NCBI GenBank assembly: GCA_014729615.1
Contig: WJJQ01000010.1
Span: 1 to 18,061 of the forward strand
Direction of reading: 5' to 3'
DNA length: 18,061 bases
Source: Candidatus Peregrinibacteria bacterium
GTDB lineage: Bacteria > Patescibacteriota > Gracilibacteria > UBA1369
The position numbers and the translations under genes were made by a program. This document shows, in pieces, positions 1 through 6,923 of the stretch. The notes under the pieces are model-generated. The model saw only the letters and a list, made by a program, of their open reading frames with translations. It searched no databases and was not told the DNA's origin. The first letter of the stretch is position 1. Each line of letters begins with the position of its first letter.

Positions 1-539
1 CGGTAACATCGCCGGACAACGACCATCACGACAATATTGGTGCGTCGTCAATGGATTTTCGATTGGGAAATTATTTTAAAGTATACAACCATGCGAGAGT
101 TCCGATTTTGGATCCGCTTGATGTTGAAACTTTTAAAGATGTTACGAATATGATTGAAATGGACAATGGAAAACCTTTTGTGGTTCAGCCCGGTGAATTT
201 GTTTTGGGTGTGACTCTGGAAAAAGTAAAACTGGCGGATGATTTGGTGGCGAGGGTTGAAGGGCGCAGTTCATTGGGAAGATTGGGTATTATTGTTCATT
301 CAACGGCCGGATTTATTGACGCGGGGTTTGAAGGTACAATTACGCTTGAGATCACAAATATAAATAGAATGCCCGTGGCGCTTTATCCGGGTATGAGAGT
401 CTGTCAACTTGCATTTGAGCAAATGACATCAGCTGCTGAAATTCCTTATCACGCGAAGGCGAGTTCAAAATATCAGGGGCAGGAGTTGCCTGAAGAAAGT
501 CGTATTGCGACTGATTTAAGATTTGTTAATAAAGAATAA
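1..539 (+). CDS. dcd: dCTP deaminase (Dcd/DUT family), 5' end outside window
   Basis: Deaminates dCTP to dUTP on the way to dTMP; some family members also hydrolyse dUTP to dUMP, and I cannot tell which type this is. The reading frame is open from base 3 to the window edge. The ATG at 51 is internal: the residues before it (NIGASS) continue into MDFRLG and match the family's conserved N-terminal IGPASxDLRLG element, so roughly the first 15-20 residues lie outside the window. Other family landmarks are GRSSLGRLG, HSTAGFIDAGFEGTITLE (which carries the catalytic glutamate), the YPGMRVCQLAFE strand and a C-terminal KYQGQ. The gene ends in TAATG, so its stop overlaps the ileS start by one base, suggesting co-transcription and translational coupling. 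The family call is secure. Confidence 0.93.
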   Translation, partial: VTSPDNDHHDNIGASSMDFRLGNYFKVYNHARVPILDPLDVETFKDVTNMIEMDNGKPFVVQPGEFVLGVTLEKVKLADDLVARVEGRSSLGRLGIIVHSTAGFIDAGFEGTITLEITNINRMPVALYPGMRVCQLAFEQMTSAAEIPYHAKASSKYQGQELPEESRIATDLRFVNKE

Positions 540-3500
540 TGTTTGATCCAGTTAATTCAAAGCAATCTTTCCCGGAGCTTGAAGAAAAGATTTTAAAATT
601 TTGGGAGGAGAATGAAATTTTTAAAAAGACTTTGGAGCAAAGAGAAAAGGGGCGGCCGAAGTCGGTTTTTTTTGACGGTCCGCCATTTGCCAATGGAATG
701 CCGCATTATGGGCATGTGTTGCAATCGGTTTTAAAAGATGCAATGTCCAGGTACAAAACCATGCGAGGATATTATGTGCCGCGGGTAGCGGGATGGGATA
801 CCCACGGCTTGCCTGTTGAAAATGAAGTTGAAAAACAGAACAATATTAAAACAAAAAAAGATATTGAGGAAATTGGTATAAAAAAATTTACCGAGGATTG
901 TCGCTCATCTGTTTTTAAGTATCAACATGAATTTGAAAAAATCTTTAAAAGAATTGGTCGTTGGGTTGATGTTGAAAATGGATATGCGACTTTGAATTTA
1001 GACTATATGGAGTCAATATGGTGGGTTTTTAAACAAATATGGGATAAAGGTTTGGTATATGAGGGGTATAAACCTATGCATATTTCAACCGCTCTGGAAA
1101 CTCCGTTATCAAATTTCGAAGTATCCCAAAATTATAAAGATATCACCGATTACACGGTAACTGCGAAATTTAAAGTGATTGGGGAAGATAATTTGTTTAT
1201 GCTCGCGTGGACTACAACTCCATGGACTTTACCCGGTAATCAAGCGTTGGCAGTTAATCCTGAATTAAAATATGTCAAGGTGCTATACGATGGTGAATGG
1301 TTGATTCTTGCGCAAGATTTGATGGATGCGTTATTTGGCGAAGAAAAAAAACCGGAAGCCGTGGAACCTATTAATATTGAAGATTATCTCGGTAAAAAAT
1401 ATGAACCGTTGTTTGATTATTTTAAAAACTTGGATGATAAGAATTTCCGGATTTTAAAGGCTGACTTTGTAAATACTGAAAGTGGTACGGGAATTGTACA
1501 TATAGCTGGAGGTTTCGGCGAAGATGATTTTAAAGTTGTAAATGAAAATGGATTGAATCCTATAGTTCATGTAAAGATGAATGGAAATTTTACGGATGAA
1601 GTTGAAGATTTCGCGGGTAAATATGTTAAAGGACAGGATCAAAACATTGGCAAATATTTGGAAGAAAAAGGTCTTCTTTTTAGTCATTCCAATTATAGAC
1701 ATTCGTATCCGCATTGTTGGAGGACAGATACTCCTCTTTTAAATTATGTTACGAGTTCATGGTTTATTAAAGTAACGGATGTCAAAGAAAAGATGCTTGC
1801 AAATAATGAAAAAATTAATTGGCAGCCAAAGTACATTAAGCATGGCAGATTTGGTAAATGGTTGGAAGGAGCGAGGGACTGGAGTATTTCCAGGAACAGA
1901 TATTGGGGTTGTCCTCTGCCAATTTGGAGGAATGATAACGGAGATGTTATTTGTATTGGTTCGCTTGAAGAATTGAAAGAACTGACCGGAGGGATTTTGC
2001 CAAAACGCGAGGGAGAAGTTGATCTGCATAAACCGCAGATTGACGAAATTACTTTTATGCATCCCTATCATAAAGAAAATAATGATGAAAGATATTTAAT
2101 GAAGAGAGTAAATGATGTTTTTGACTGTTGGTTTGAAAGTGGAGCCATGCCTTATGCACAATTGCATTATCCGTTTGATAATAAAGATTTGTTTGAAGAA
2201 AATTTTCCTGCGGATTTTATAATAGAGGCGGTGGATCAAACTCGAGGCTGGTTTTATACATTGCATGTGTTGGCAACGATTTTGTTTGATGAGCCGGCGT
2301 TTAAAAATGTTATTTCTACAGGATTAATTTTGGCGGAAGATGGTGAAAAATTATCAAAAAGGAAAAAGAATTTTGTTGAGCCAAACGTGTTATTCGCCAA
2401 TCAAGGAGTTGACGCAATGAGATTCTATATTTTTTCTTCACCATTGGGGCTGGGTGACAATGTTAGATTTTCAGACAAAATAGTTGGAGACTTTCTGAAA
2501 AAATTCACTTTAACAATTTGGAATACTTACAGCTTTTTCGTAACGTATGCAAATATTGATAATTTTGAGCCAAAAAGTGAATTTATGCCCGAAAACGAAT
2601 TGGATAAATGGATATTAATTGAACTAAATACTTTGATTGATAATATGACTTTGGAACTGGAGGACTATAATATTATGAAGGCGACAAGGCCTATGATTGA
2701 TTTTGTAGATAATTTGTCAAATTGGTATGTTCGAAGAAGCAGAAGGCGTTTTTGGAAGTCGGAAAATGATAATGACAAAAGTCAGGCTTATCAAACACTT
2801 TATTTGGTATTAACGGAATTTGCCAAAATGCTGGCTCCGTTCATGCCTTTTTTGGCGGAAGAGATTTATAAAAACCTTACAAAAAAAGAGTCTGTTCATC
2901 TTGAATCATGGCCCGCCGTTAATTCTGAACTGAACGCAAACGCCAATGAAAAAGCCCAAAAGATTTTATCCGTGAACAGACTAGTGCGCGATATTGTAAC
3001 TTTGGGGCATGCGGTACGAGATAAAGCGGAAATTAAAGTAAGGCAACCTTTATTATCGGCAAAAGTAGCGGTGGAAAATCTGGACGATGTGAAAAAATAT
3101 GAAAGTATTATAAAAGATGAGTTAAACGTTAAGGAACTGGAATTTATAAAAGATGCTGAAGGAATAGTAAAGCCGATAATTAAACCGAACGCCAGAATTT
3201 TAGGTCCAATTTATGGAAGAGATGTGCAAAAAATCATTTCAGCTGCTCGTGAGGGAAGTTTTGAAATAAAAAAAGATGGCAAAGTGAATATCGCGGGATT
3301 TGTATTGGAAGAAGGTCAATACGAGCCGGGGTATGAGTGTGAGGAGGGGATAAGCGCTGAAAGTAAAGGTGGTTTAACTGTTATTCTTGATACAGAGGTG
3401 ACTGCTGATTTAAAAAATGAAGGGTACGTTCGCGACATAGTAAGATTTATTCAGGAGCTAAGAAAAGAAGCTGACTATAAGGTGAGTGATAGAATTATTG

Positions 3501-3676
3501 TAAATATTCTTGCGGATAAGGAAATCGACGAAGCGGTAACGCAGTTTGCCGACTATATAATGAAAGAAACCCTTGCCAATGAAGTACAACAAAGTGGTGA
3601 TTTGGAATGGGATAAAGAAAAAGAGCTGGAAATTGAAGGTAAAAAAGTTAAAATAGCCATAAAGAAACAAGTATGA
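539..3676 (+). CDS. ileS: isoleucyl-tRNA synthetase, eukaryote-like type 2
   Basis: Class I synthetase that charges tRNA-Ile in the cytoplasm. It is 1045 aa, the length of type 2 IleRS (about 1030-1090) rather than the roughly 930 aa of the E. coli-like type 1. The HIGH motif is HYGH (residues 56-59, in PPFANGMPHYGH), followed by GWDTHGLPVE; the KMSKS motif is KLSKR (604-608). The editing domain shows TTTPWTLPGN (from residue 225) and GTGIVHIAGGFGEDDF, where the usual AP is AG (residues 323-324) but the GEDD acids are kept. SSWFIKV, RDWSISRNRYWGCPLPIW and DCWFESG are canonical, as are the anticodon-domain signatures LSNWYVRRSRRRFW and LAPFMPFLAEEIY. The start ATG overlaps the dcd stop; no Shine-Dalgarno sequence is visible. 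The stop overlaps the next start (ATGA). Type 2 enzymes are known often to resist mupirocin; resistance here is inference. Confidence 0.98.
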   Translation: MFDPVNSKQSFPELEEKILKFWEENEIFKKTLEQREKGRPKSVFFDGPPFANGMPHYGHVLQSVLKDAMSRYKTMRGYYVPRVAGWDTHGLPVENEVEKQNNIKTKKDIEEIGIKKFTEDCRSSVFKYQHEFEKIFKRIGRWVDVENGYATLNLDYMESIWWVFKQIWDKGLVYEGYKPMHISTALETPLSNFEVSQNYKDITDYTVTAKFKVIGEDNLFMLAWTTTPWTLPGNQALAVNPELKYVKVLYDGEWLILAQDLMDALFGEEKKPEAVEPINIEDYLGKKYEPLFDYFKNLDDKNFRILKADFVNTESGTGIVHIAGGFGEDDFKVVNENGLNPIVHVKMNGNFTDEVEDFAGKYVKGQDQNIGKYLEEKGLLFSHSNYRHSYPHCWRTDTPLLNYVTSSWFIKVTDVKEKMLANNEKINWQPKYIKHGRFGKWLEGARDWSISRNRYWGCPLPIWRNDNGDVICIGSLEELKELTGGILPKREGEVDLHKPQIDEITFMHPYHKENNDERYLMKRVNDVFDCWFESGAMPYAQLHYPFDNKDLFEENFPADFIIEAVDQTRGWFYTLHVLATILFDEPAFKNVISTGLILAEDGEKLSKRKKNFVEPNVLFANQGVDAMRFYIFSSPLGLGDNVRFSDKIVGDFLKKFTLTIWNTYSFFVTYANIDNFEPKSEFMPENELDKWILIELNTLIDNMTLELEDYNIMKATRPMIDFVDNLSNWYVRRSRRRFWKSENDNDKSQAYQTLYLVLTEFAKMLAPFMPFLAEEIYKNLTKKESVHLESWPAVNSELNANANEKAQKILSVNRLVRDIVTLGHAVRDKAEIKVRQPLLSAKVAVENLDDVKKYESIIKDELNVKELEFIKDAEGIVKPIIKPNARILGPIYGRDVQKIISAAREGSFEIKKDGKVNIAGFVLEEGQYEPGYECEEGISAESKGGLTVILDTEVTADLKNEGYVRDIVRFIQELRKEADYKVSDRIIVNILADKEIDEAVTQFADYIMKETLANEVQQSGDLEWDKEKELEIEGKKVKIAIKKQV

Positions 3677-4041
3677 TCAAAAAAATAATAACAGGTGTGG
3701 TTTTGAATGGTTTGGCGCTGTATTTAGTGACCAAATTCGTGCCGGATATAACTTATACGGGCGGCATATACTTTTTTCTTATTGGTGGATTCGTAATTGG
3801 GGTGTTAAATAGTTTTGTAAAGCCAATAATGAAAATACTGTCTTTGCCTTTTGTAATTATGACCGCGGGATTGTTTTTATTGGCGATAAATGCTATTTTG
3901 TTCTGGCTCACGGTTAAAATAACCAATGTAGTGGGCATTGCGGGTGTGAGTGTGACAGTATCGAATCCTTGGACTTATTTGATAGGAGCAATAGTGCTGG
4001 GAATTGTAAACTGGGCAATACATATTATAATTCATAAGTAA
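3673..4041 (+). CDS. PF04020-type four-helix membrane protein (phage holin family 4 / YvlD-like)
   Basis: Small integral membrane protein of 122 aa with four hydrophobic segments at about residues 4-23, 30-49, 55-84 and 98-121. The central NSFVKPIMKILSLPF followed by a TAGLFLLAINAILFWL helix is the hallmark of PF04020, often labelled phage holin family 4 although most members are chromosomal proteins of unknown role, such as Bacillus YvlD. Nothing around it looks phage-derived, so lysis is unlikely. Its ATG overlaps the ileS stop by four bases (ATGA) and secG starts six bases after its stop, so it sits inside the dcd-ileS-secG transcription unit. The family call is good; the function is unknown. 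Confidence 0.85.
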   Translation: MIKKIITGVVLNGLALYLVTKFVPDITYTGGIYFFLIGGFVIGVLNSFVKPIMKILSLPFVIMTAGLFLLAINAILFWLTVKITNVVGIAGVSVTVSNPWTYLIGAIVLGIVNWAIHIIIHK

Positions 4042-4047
4042 GAAATA

Positions 4048-4272
4048 ATGAAAACAGCGTTAATTTTAATTCATACAATAGTGGCGATTTTGTTTATGAT
4101 CTCTGTTCTTGTGCAGAACAAAAGCGCAGGTTTATCCGCGGCGATAGGAGGTCAAGCCGGACAAATGATGGCCACAACTAAACGAGGTGCTGAAAAAGTT
4201 GTTTACAATGCCTCAATAGTATTGGCGATAGCATTTGTATTGCTGTCTATAGCTTTCATATTTGTACCCTAA
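4048..4272 (+). CDS. secG: preprotein translocase subunit SecG
   Basis: Auxiliary subunit of the SecYEG protein-export channel in the inner membrane. At 74 aa with two transmembrane helices (about residues 3-22 and 51-72) it has the normal SecG size and topology. The first helix ends in VLVQNKSAGLSAAIGG, matching the conserved loop VLLQxxKGAGLGAAFGG, and the second is preceded by TKRGAEKVVYNASIVLA, matching the conserved TRRGAEKxLxRxTxxLA. No Shine-Dalgarno sequence is visible; the bases before the ATG are A-rich. It lies between the PF04020 gene (6-nt gap) and the solute-binding protein gene (9-nt gap) on the same strand. Confidence 0.93.
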   Translation: MKTALILIHTIVAILFMISVLVQNKSAGLSAAIGGQAGQMMATTKRGAEKVVYNASIVLAIAFVLLSIAFIFVP

Positions 4273-4281
4273 ACAAAATAA

Positions 4282-5967
4282 ATGTTGAAATTATGGAAGA
4301 CGATTGTTCGAATTGTGCAGTCGTATTCAATAGAGGAAAAAGTGATTAGCCTTTTATTGGCTTTAGTAATTACAGGAATTTCTATACAAGGTGTTATTAA
4401 TATTTTTTCTACACCTGAAATTTTTGCGGGAAAAGGTGGTTTTTACACAGAAGGAATTGTGAGCGAACCCCCAATACTTATAAATCCGGTTTACGCGGAG
4501 CTGAATCAGGCCAATCGCGATTTGAGCTCACTTGTTTTCAGTGGACTAACAAAATATGATCCTCAGAAACAGGCTTTCGTTGAAGATATAGGAGAGCTTA
4601 CAATTGGTGAAGATAACCGCACATATACTTTTAAAATACGTGACGATGTGTTTTTTCATGATGGTGAAAAGCTAACAGTTGATGATGTTTACTTTACTTA
4701 TCATGATGTTATTCAGGATCCGGCTTTGCAAAATCCAATTCTTAAAGCTAATTTTGAAGGTGTTGAGATTAAAAAAAATGATGATCAGACAGTCTCATTT
4801 GTTTTAAAAAGAAAAAATTCTTTTTTTATAACAAACTTGAATGTGGGAATTTTGCCCGAACATTTGTTGAAGGACGTATCTGTGACTGATTTGCCGAGCA
4901 GTGCTTTTAATCAAAAACCCGTGGGGACCGGTCCCTATAAAATAGAACAACCTTTTGAAATGACGGGTGAAGGCGAAGGGACTGTTTATCTTGCTCAGAA
5001 TGAACTTTATTATAAAGACAAAGCTAAAATTATGAATATAAGAATCAATACTTATCCTAACAGTCAGTCAATTTTAAAGGATCAAAGTAAATTTAATATG
5101 ATAGCCAAAGTGCCCGGTGATATCATGGGGGAAGTATTAAGTCAAAAGAGGTTTGAAGGAATATATTATGAGTTGCCGCAATATACGGCGGTATTTATGA
5201 ATATAGATTCAAATATTTTAAAAGATCAAAAGGTTCGTTTGGCTTTGCAAAAGGCTGTTAATAAAGAAGAGTTAATAAATTCTCTTTCAGATAAAGTGGC
5301 GGTTGATACTCCTTTAATGTCACTGAATCAAGAAGAGTGGATATTGCAATTTAATAAAGAAGAGGCCGAGGGAGCTTTGTTTGATGCCGGTTATAAATAT
5401 GATGAAGAAGAAAATGATGGTTATAGAAAAAATAGTGATGGAGAAAACTTAAGGTTAAGATTGTTGGCAAGAAATTTAAGCGAAAATCCGGTAGCTGCGG
5501 AAGATGTAAGAAAAACTGTTGATTTTCTTGTTAATGCTTGGAAGCAAATCGGAGTGGAAGTTATACCTGAATATGAACCAAGAAATATTTTTATTGAAAG
5601 GCTGAATAATCGTGATTTTGACTTGCTTTTAACAGGAGAGAGTCTTGGTTATAATTTGGATACTTATCCTTACTGGCATTCAAGTCAAGTTGGCGAGAAC
5701 GGATATAATTTGTCTAATTATAAAAGTTTTAAAGCTGACGCTTTAATTGAAAATGTTAGAAGTACATTTGATAATGAAGAAAAAACAGAATACTTAAACG
5801 AACTTGCGAATACGATAGCTAATGAAGTCCCGGCAATATTTTTATACAGACCTAATTATTTAATGGTGAAGGATTCAAAAGTAAAAAATGTAGATATGAA
5901 TAATTTAGCTTACCCCAGTGATAGATACGCAAATATAACAAATTGGTGTATTGACTGTAATAAGTAG
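4282..5967 (+). CDS. membrane-anchored family 5 (peptide/nickel-type) solute-binding protein
   Basis: 561-aa extracytoplasmic solute-binding protein of family PF00496 (OppA/DppA type), whose relatives bind oligopeptides, nickel or other small ligands for ABC importers. The N-terminus has a cytoplasmic-looking stretch, then one hydrophobic helix at about residues 21-43. There is no lipobox cysteine, so it is probably anchored by an uncleaved helix. Family landmarks: RTYTFKIRDDVFFHDGEKLTVDDVYFTYHD split over about residues 109-140, GTGPYKI near residue 215, and a late DLLLTGESLGYN segment. No permease or ATPase gene lies nearby, so an import role is not supported by the context; it follows secG by 9 nt and may serve envelope or export functions instead. 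The C-terminus has two cysteines close together (WCIDCNK). The ligand is unknown. Confidence 0.85.
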   Translation: MLKLWKTIVRIVQSYSIEEKVISLLLALVITGISIQGVINIFSTPEIFAGKGGFYTEGIVSEPPILINPVYAELNQANRDLSSLVFSGLTKYDPQKQAFVEDIGELTIGEDNRTYTFKIRDDVFFHDGEKLTVDDVYFTYHDVIQDPALQNPILKANFEGVEIKKNDDQTVSFVLKRKNSFFITNLNVGILPEHLLKDVSVTDLPSSAFNQKPVGTGPYKIEQPFEMTGEGEGTVYLAQNELYYKDKAKIMNIRINTYPNSQSILKDQSKFNMIAKVPGDIMGEVLSQKRFEGIYYELPQYTAVFMNIDSNILKDQKVRLALQKAVNKEELINSLSDKVAVDTPLMSLNQEEWILQFNKEEAEGALFDAGYKYDEEENDGYRKNSDGENLRLRLLARNLSENPVAAEDVRKTVDFLVNAWKQIGVEVIPEYEPRNIFIERLNNRDFDLLLTGESLGYNLDTYPYWHSSQVGENGYNLSNYKSFKADALIENVRSTFDNEEKTEYLNELANTIANEVPAIFLYRPNYLMVKDSKVKNVDMNNLAYPSDRYANITNWCIDCNK

Positions 5968-5979
5968 CTTAGGTATATA
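5951..5979 (+). promoter_or_regulatory. putative promoter for rplI-ruvX
   Basis: TTGACT (5951-5956, five of six to the sigma-70 -35 consensus) lies 17 bp before TATATA (5974-5979, four of six). Transcription would begin near 5986, giving about 24 nt of leader before rplI. The -35 box lies inside the last codons of the solute-binding protein gene. The region is AT-rich, so a chance match is possible. Confidence 0.4.
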
Positions 5980-6009
5980 TAAAAAGTATTTAATATTAAT
6001 AAAGAAACT

Positions 6010-6453
6010 ATGCAGGTATTATTTTTACAGGACGTAAAGGGTATTGCGAAAAAAGGTGATATTAAAAACGTCAAAGAAGGTTATTTTAAAAACTTGCTGG
6101 CTCCTAAAAAGCTGGCGGTTTTGGCTACTAAAGGTATTGAAAAGCAAGCAAAAAAAATGCAAGAAAGCCGTGTTATTCAAAATGAAAGACTGTCCGCGGA
6201 AGCTAAAGAAGCGCAAGCCAAGCTGGATGGATTGAAAATTGAATTGAATTATAAAGCAAATGGAGAAACATTATATGGATCAGTAAAAGAACAAGATATT
6301 GAAAAAGCCGTATTAGACGCTGCCAAAGTTAAATTGAACAAAGATAATATAAAAGGGGCCGAACATATTAAGACAACAGGGGATCATGATCTGGAAATCA
6401 ATTTGGCGGATGGAATAAAAGCAACTGTGAAATTAACAGTAAAAGCTGAATAA
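6010..6453 (+). CDS. rplI: 50S ribosomal protein L9
   Basis: Large-subunit protein that binds 23S rRNA near the L1 stalk. At 147 aa it has the normal length. The N-terminal globular domain (about residues 1-50) carries the L9 signature around GDIKNVKEGYFKNLLAPKKLA, where many L9 proteins read NFLIPKGLA. A long charged helix (about 40-75) rich in Lys, Ala and Glu leads to the C-terminal domain (about 78-147). The gene begins 42 nt after the solute-binding protein gene, with a candidate promoter before it, and its stop is one base from the proposed ruvX start. The bases upstream of the ATG are A-rich with no clear Shine-Dalgarno. Some Patescibacteria groups are reported to lack L9, so its presence helps narrow the lineage. 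Confidence 0.96.
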   Translation: MQVLFLQDVKGIAKKGDIKNVKEGYFKNLLAPKKLAVLATKGIEKQAKKMQESRVIQNERLSAEAKEAQAKLDGLKIELNYKANGETLYGSVKEQDIEKAVLDAAKVKLNKDNIKGAEHIKTTGDHDLEINLADGIKATVKLTVKAE

Positions 6454-6454
6454 A

Positions 6455-6856
6455 TTGGCTTTAAATAAAAAAATATTGGCTATAGATTTTGGTGATAACA
6501 ATGTCGGTCTGGCGGTAAGTGATGATGCTGGAATGATTGCTTTTGGCAAAGGTGTTATTAAGGACTATAATTCTTTAAAAAATTTGTCGGTTAAAATTAA
6601 GGATATAATTGAAGAAGATAAAATTAGTAGAATTGTTTTCGGCTTGCCTCTAGGCTTGGAAGAAAATTCAACTGCTCAGGTTGAAAGGCTGCGAAGGATT
6701 GGAAAAAAGCTGGCGGAGGCGGTAAATGTACCAATTTTTTTTATAGATGAGTCGTTTTCTTCTTTTGAAGCAAGGCAAAAGTTTGGAAGTAAATATAGCG
6801 AACATGAATTGGCCGCCATGTCATTTTTGCAAAAATACTTGGACGATTTGAAATAA
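6455..6856 (+). CDS. ruvX: RuvX/YqgF family RNase H-fold nuclease
   Basis: Putative pre-16S rRNA nuclease (YqgF), also annotated as a Holliday-junction resolvase homologue. Its 133 aa and its landmarks fit: KILAIDFGDNNVGLAVSD with catalytic Asp11, IVFGLPLGLEENS, and IDESFSSFEAR with catalytic Glu99. In most relatives the third acid is the Asp of a DxxAAxxIL segment near the C-terminus; here the matching segment is HELAAMSFLQKYL, with His117 in that place and Glu on either side. The start is a TTG one base after the rplI stop. A second in-frame TTG at 6476 would remove the strand leading to Asp11 and is less likely; no ATG exists before the core. Translational coupling to rplI is likely. Family sure, activity uncertain. 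Confidence 0.88.
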   Translation: MALNKKILAIDFGDNNVGLAVSDDAGMIAFGKGVIKDYNSLKNLSVKIKDIIEEDKISRIVFGLPLGLEENSTAQVERLRRIGKKLAEAVNVPIFFIDESFSSFEARQKFGSKYSEHELAAMSFLQKYLDDLK

Positions 6857-6871
6857 ACATGGAATATTTTA

Positions 6872-6900
6872 TTTATTTCTTAGAGCTAATTGCTTATACT
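6872..6900 (+). promoter_or_regulatory. weak candidate promoter for the VirD4-like ATPase gene
   Basis: The 67-nt gap between ruvX and the ATPase gene contains TATACT (6895-6900, five of six to the -10 consensus). The hexamer 17 bp upstream (6872-6877, TTTATT) matches the -35 consensus poorly. Transcription would start about 17 nt before the ATG at 6924. No terminator hairpin is visible after ruvX. Confidence 0.3.
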
Positions 6901-6923
6901 GGCCACTAGTGTGAACAAAAAAT

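Noticed and set aside
3673..4041. Phage remnant suggested by the holin-family name of the PF04020 protein.
   Set aside because: No other phage-like gene is present, and it is embedded in a tight housekeeping operon between ileS and secG.
6859..6909. A 16-codon ATG reading frame between ruvX and the VirD4-like ATPase gene (starts MEYFIYFLE).
   Set aside because: It is too short, has no ribosome binding site, and would start before the candidate promoter. It shows no leader-peptide features such as a run of one codon or an attenuator hairpin.
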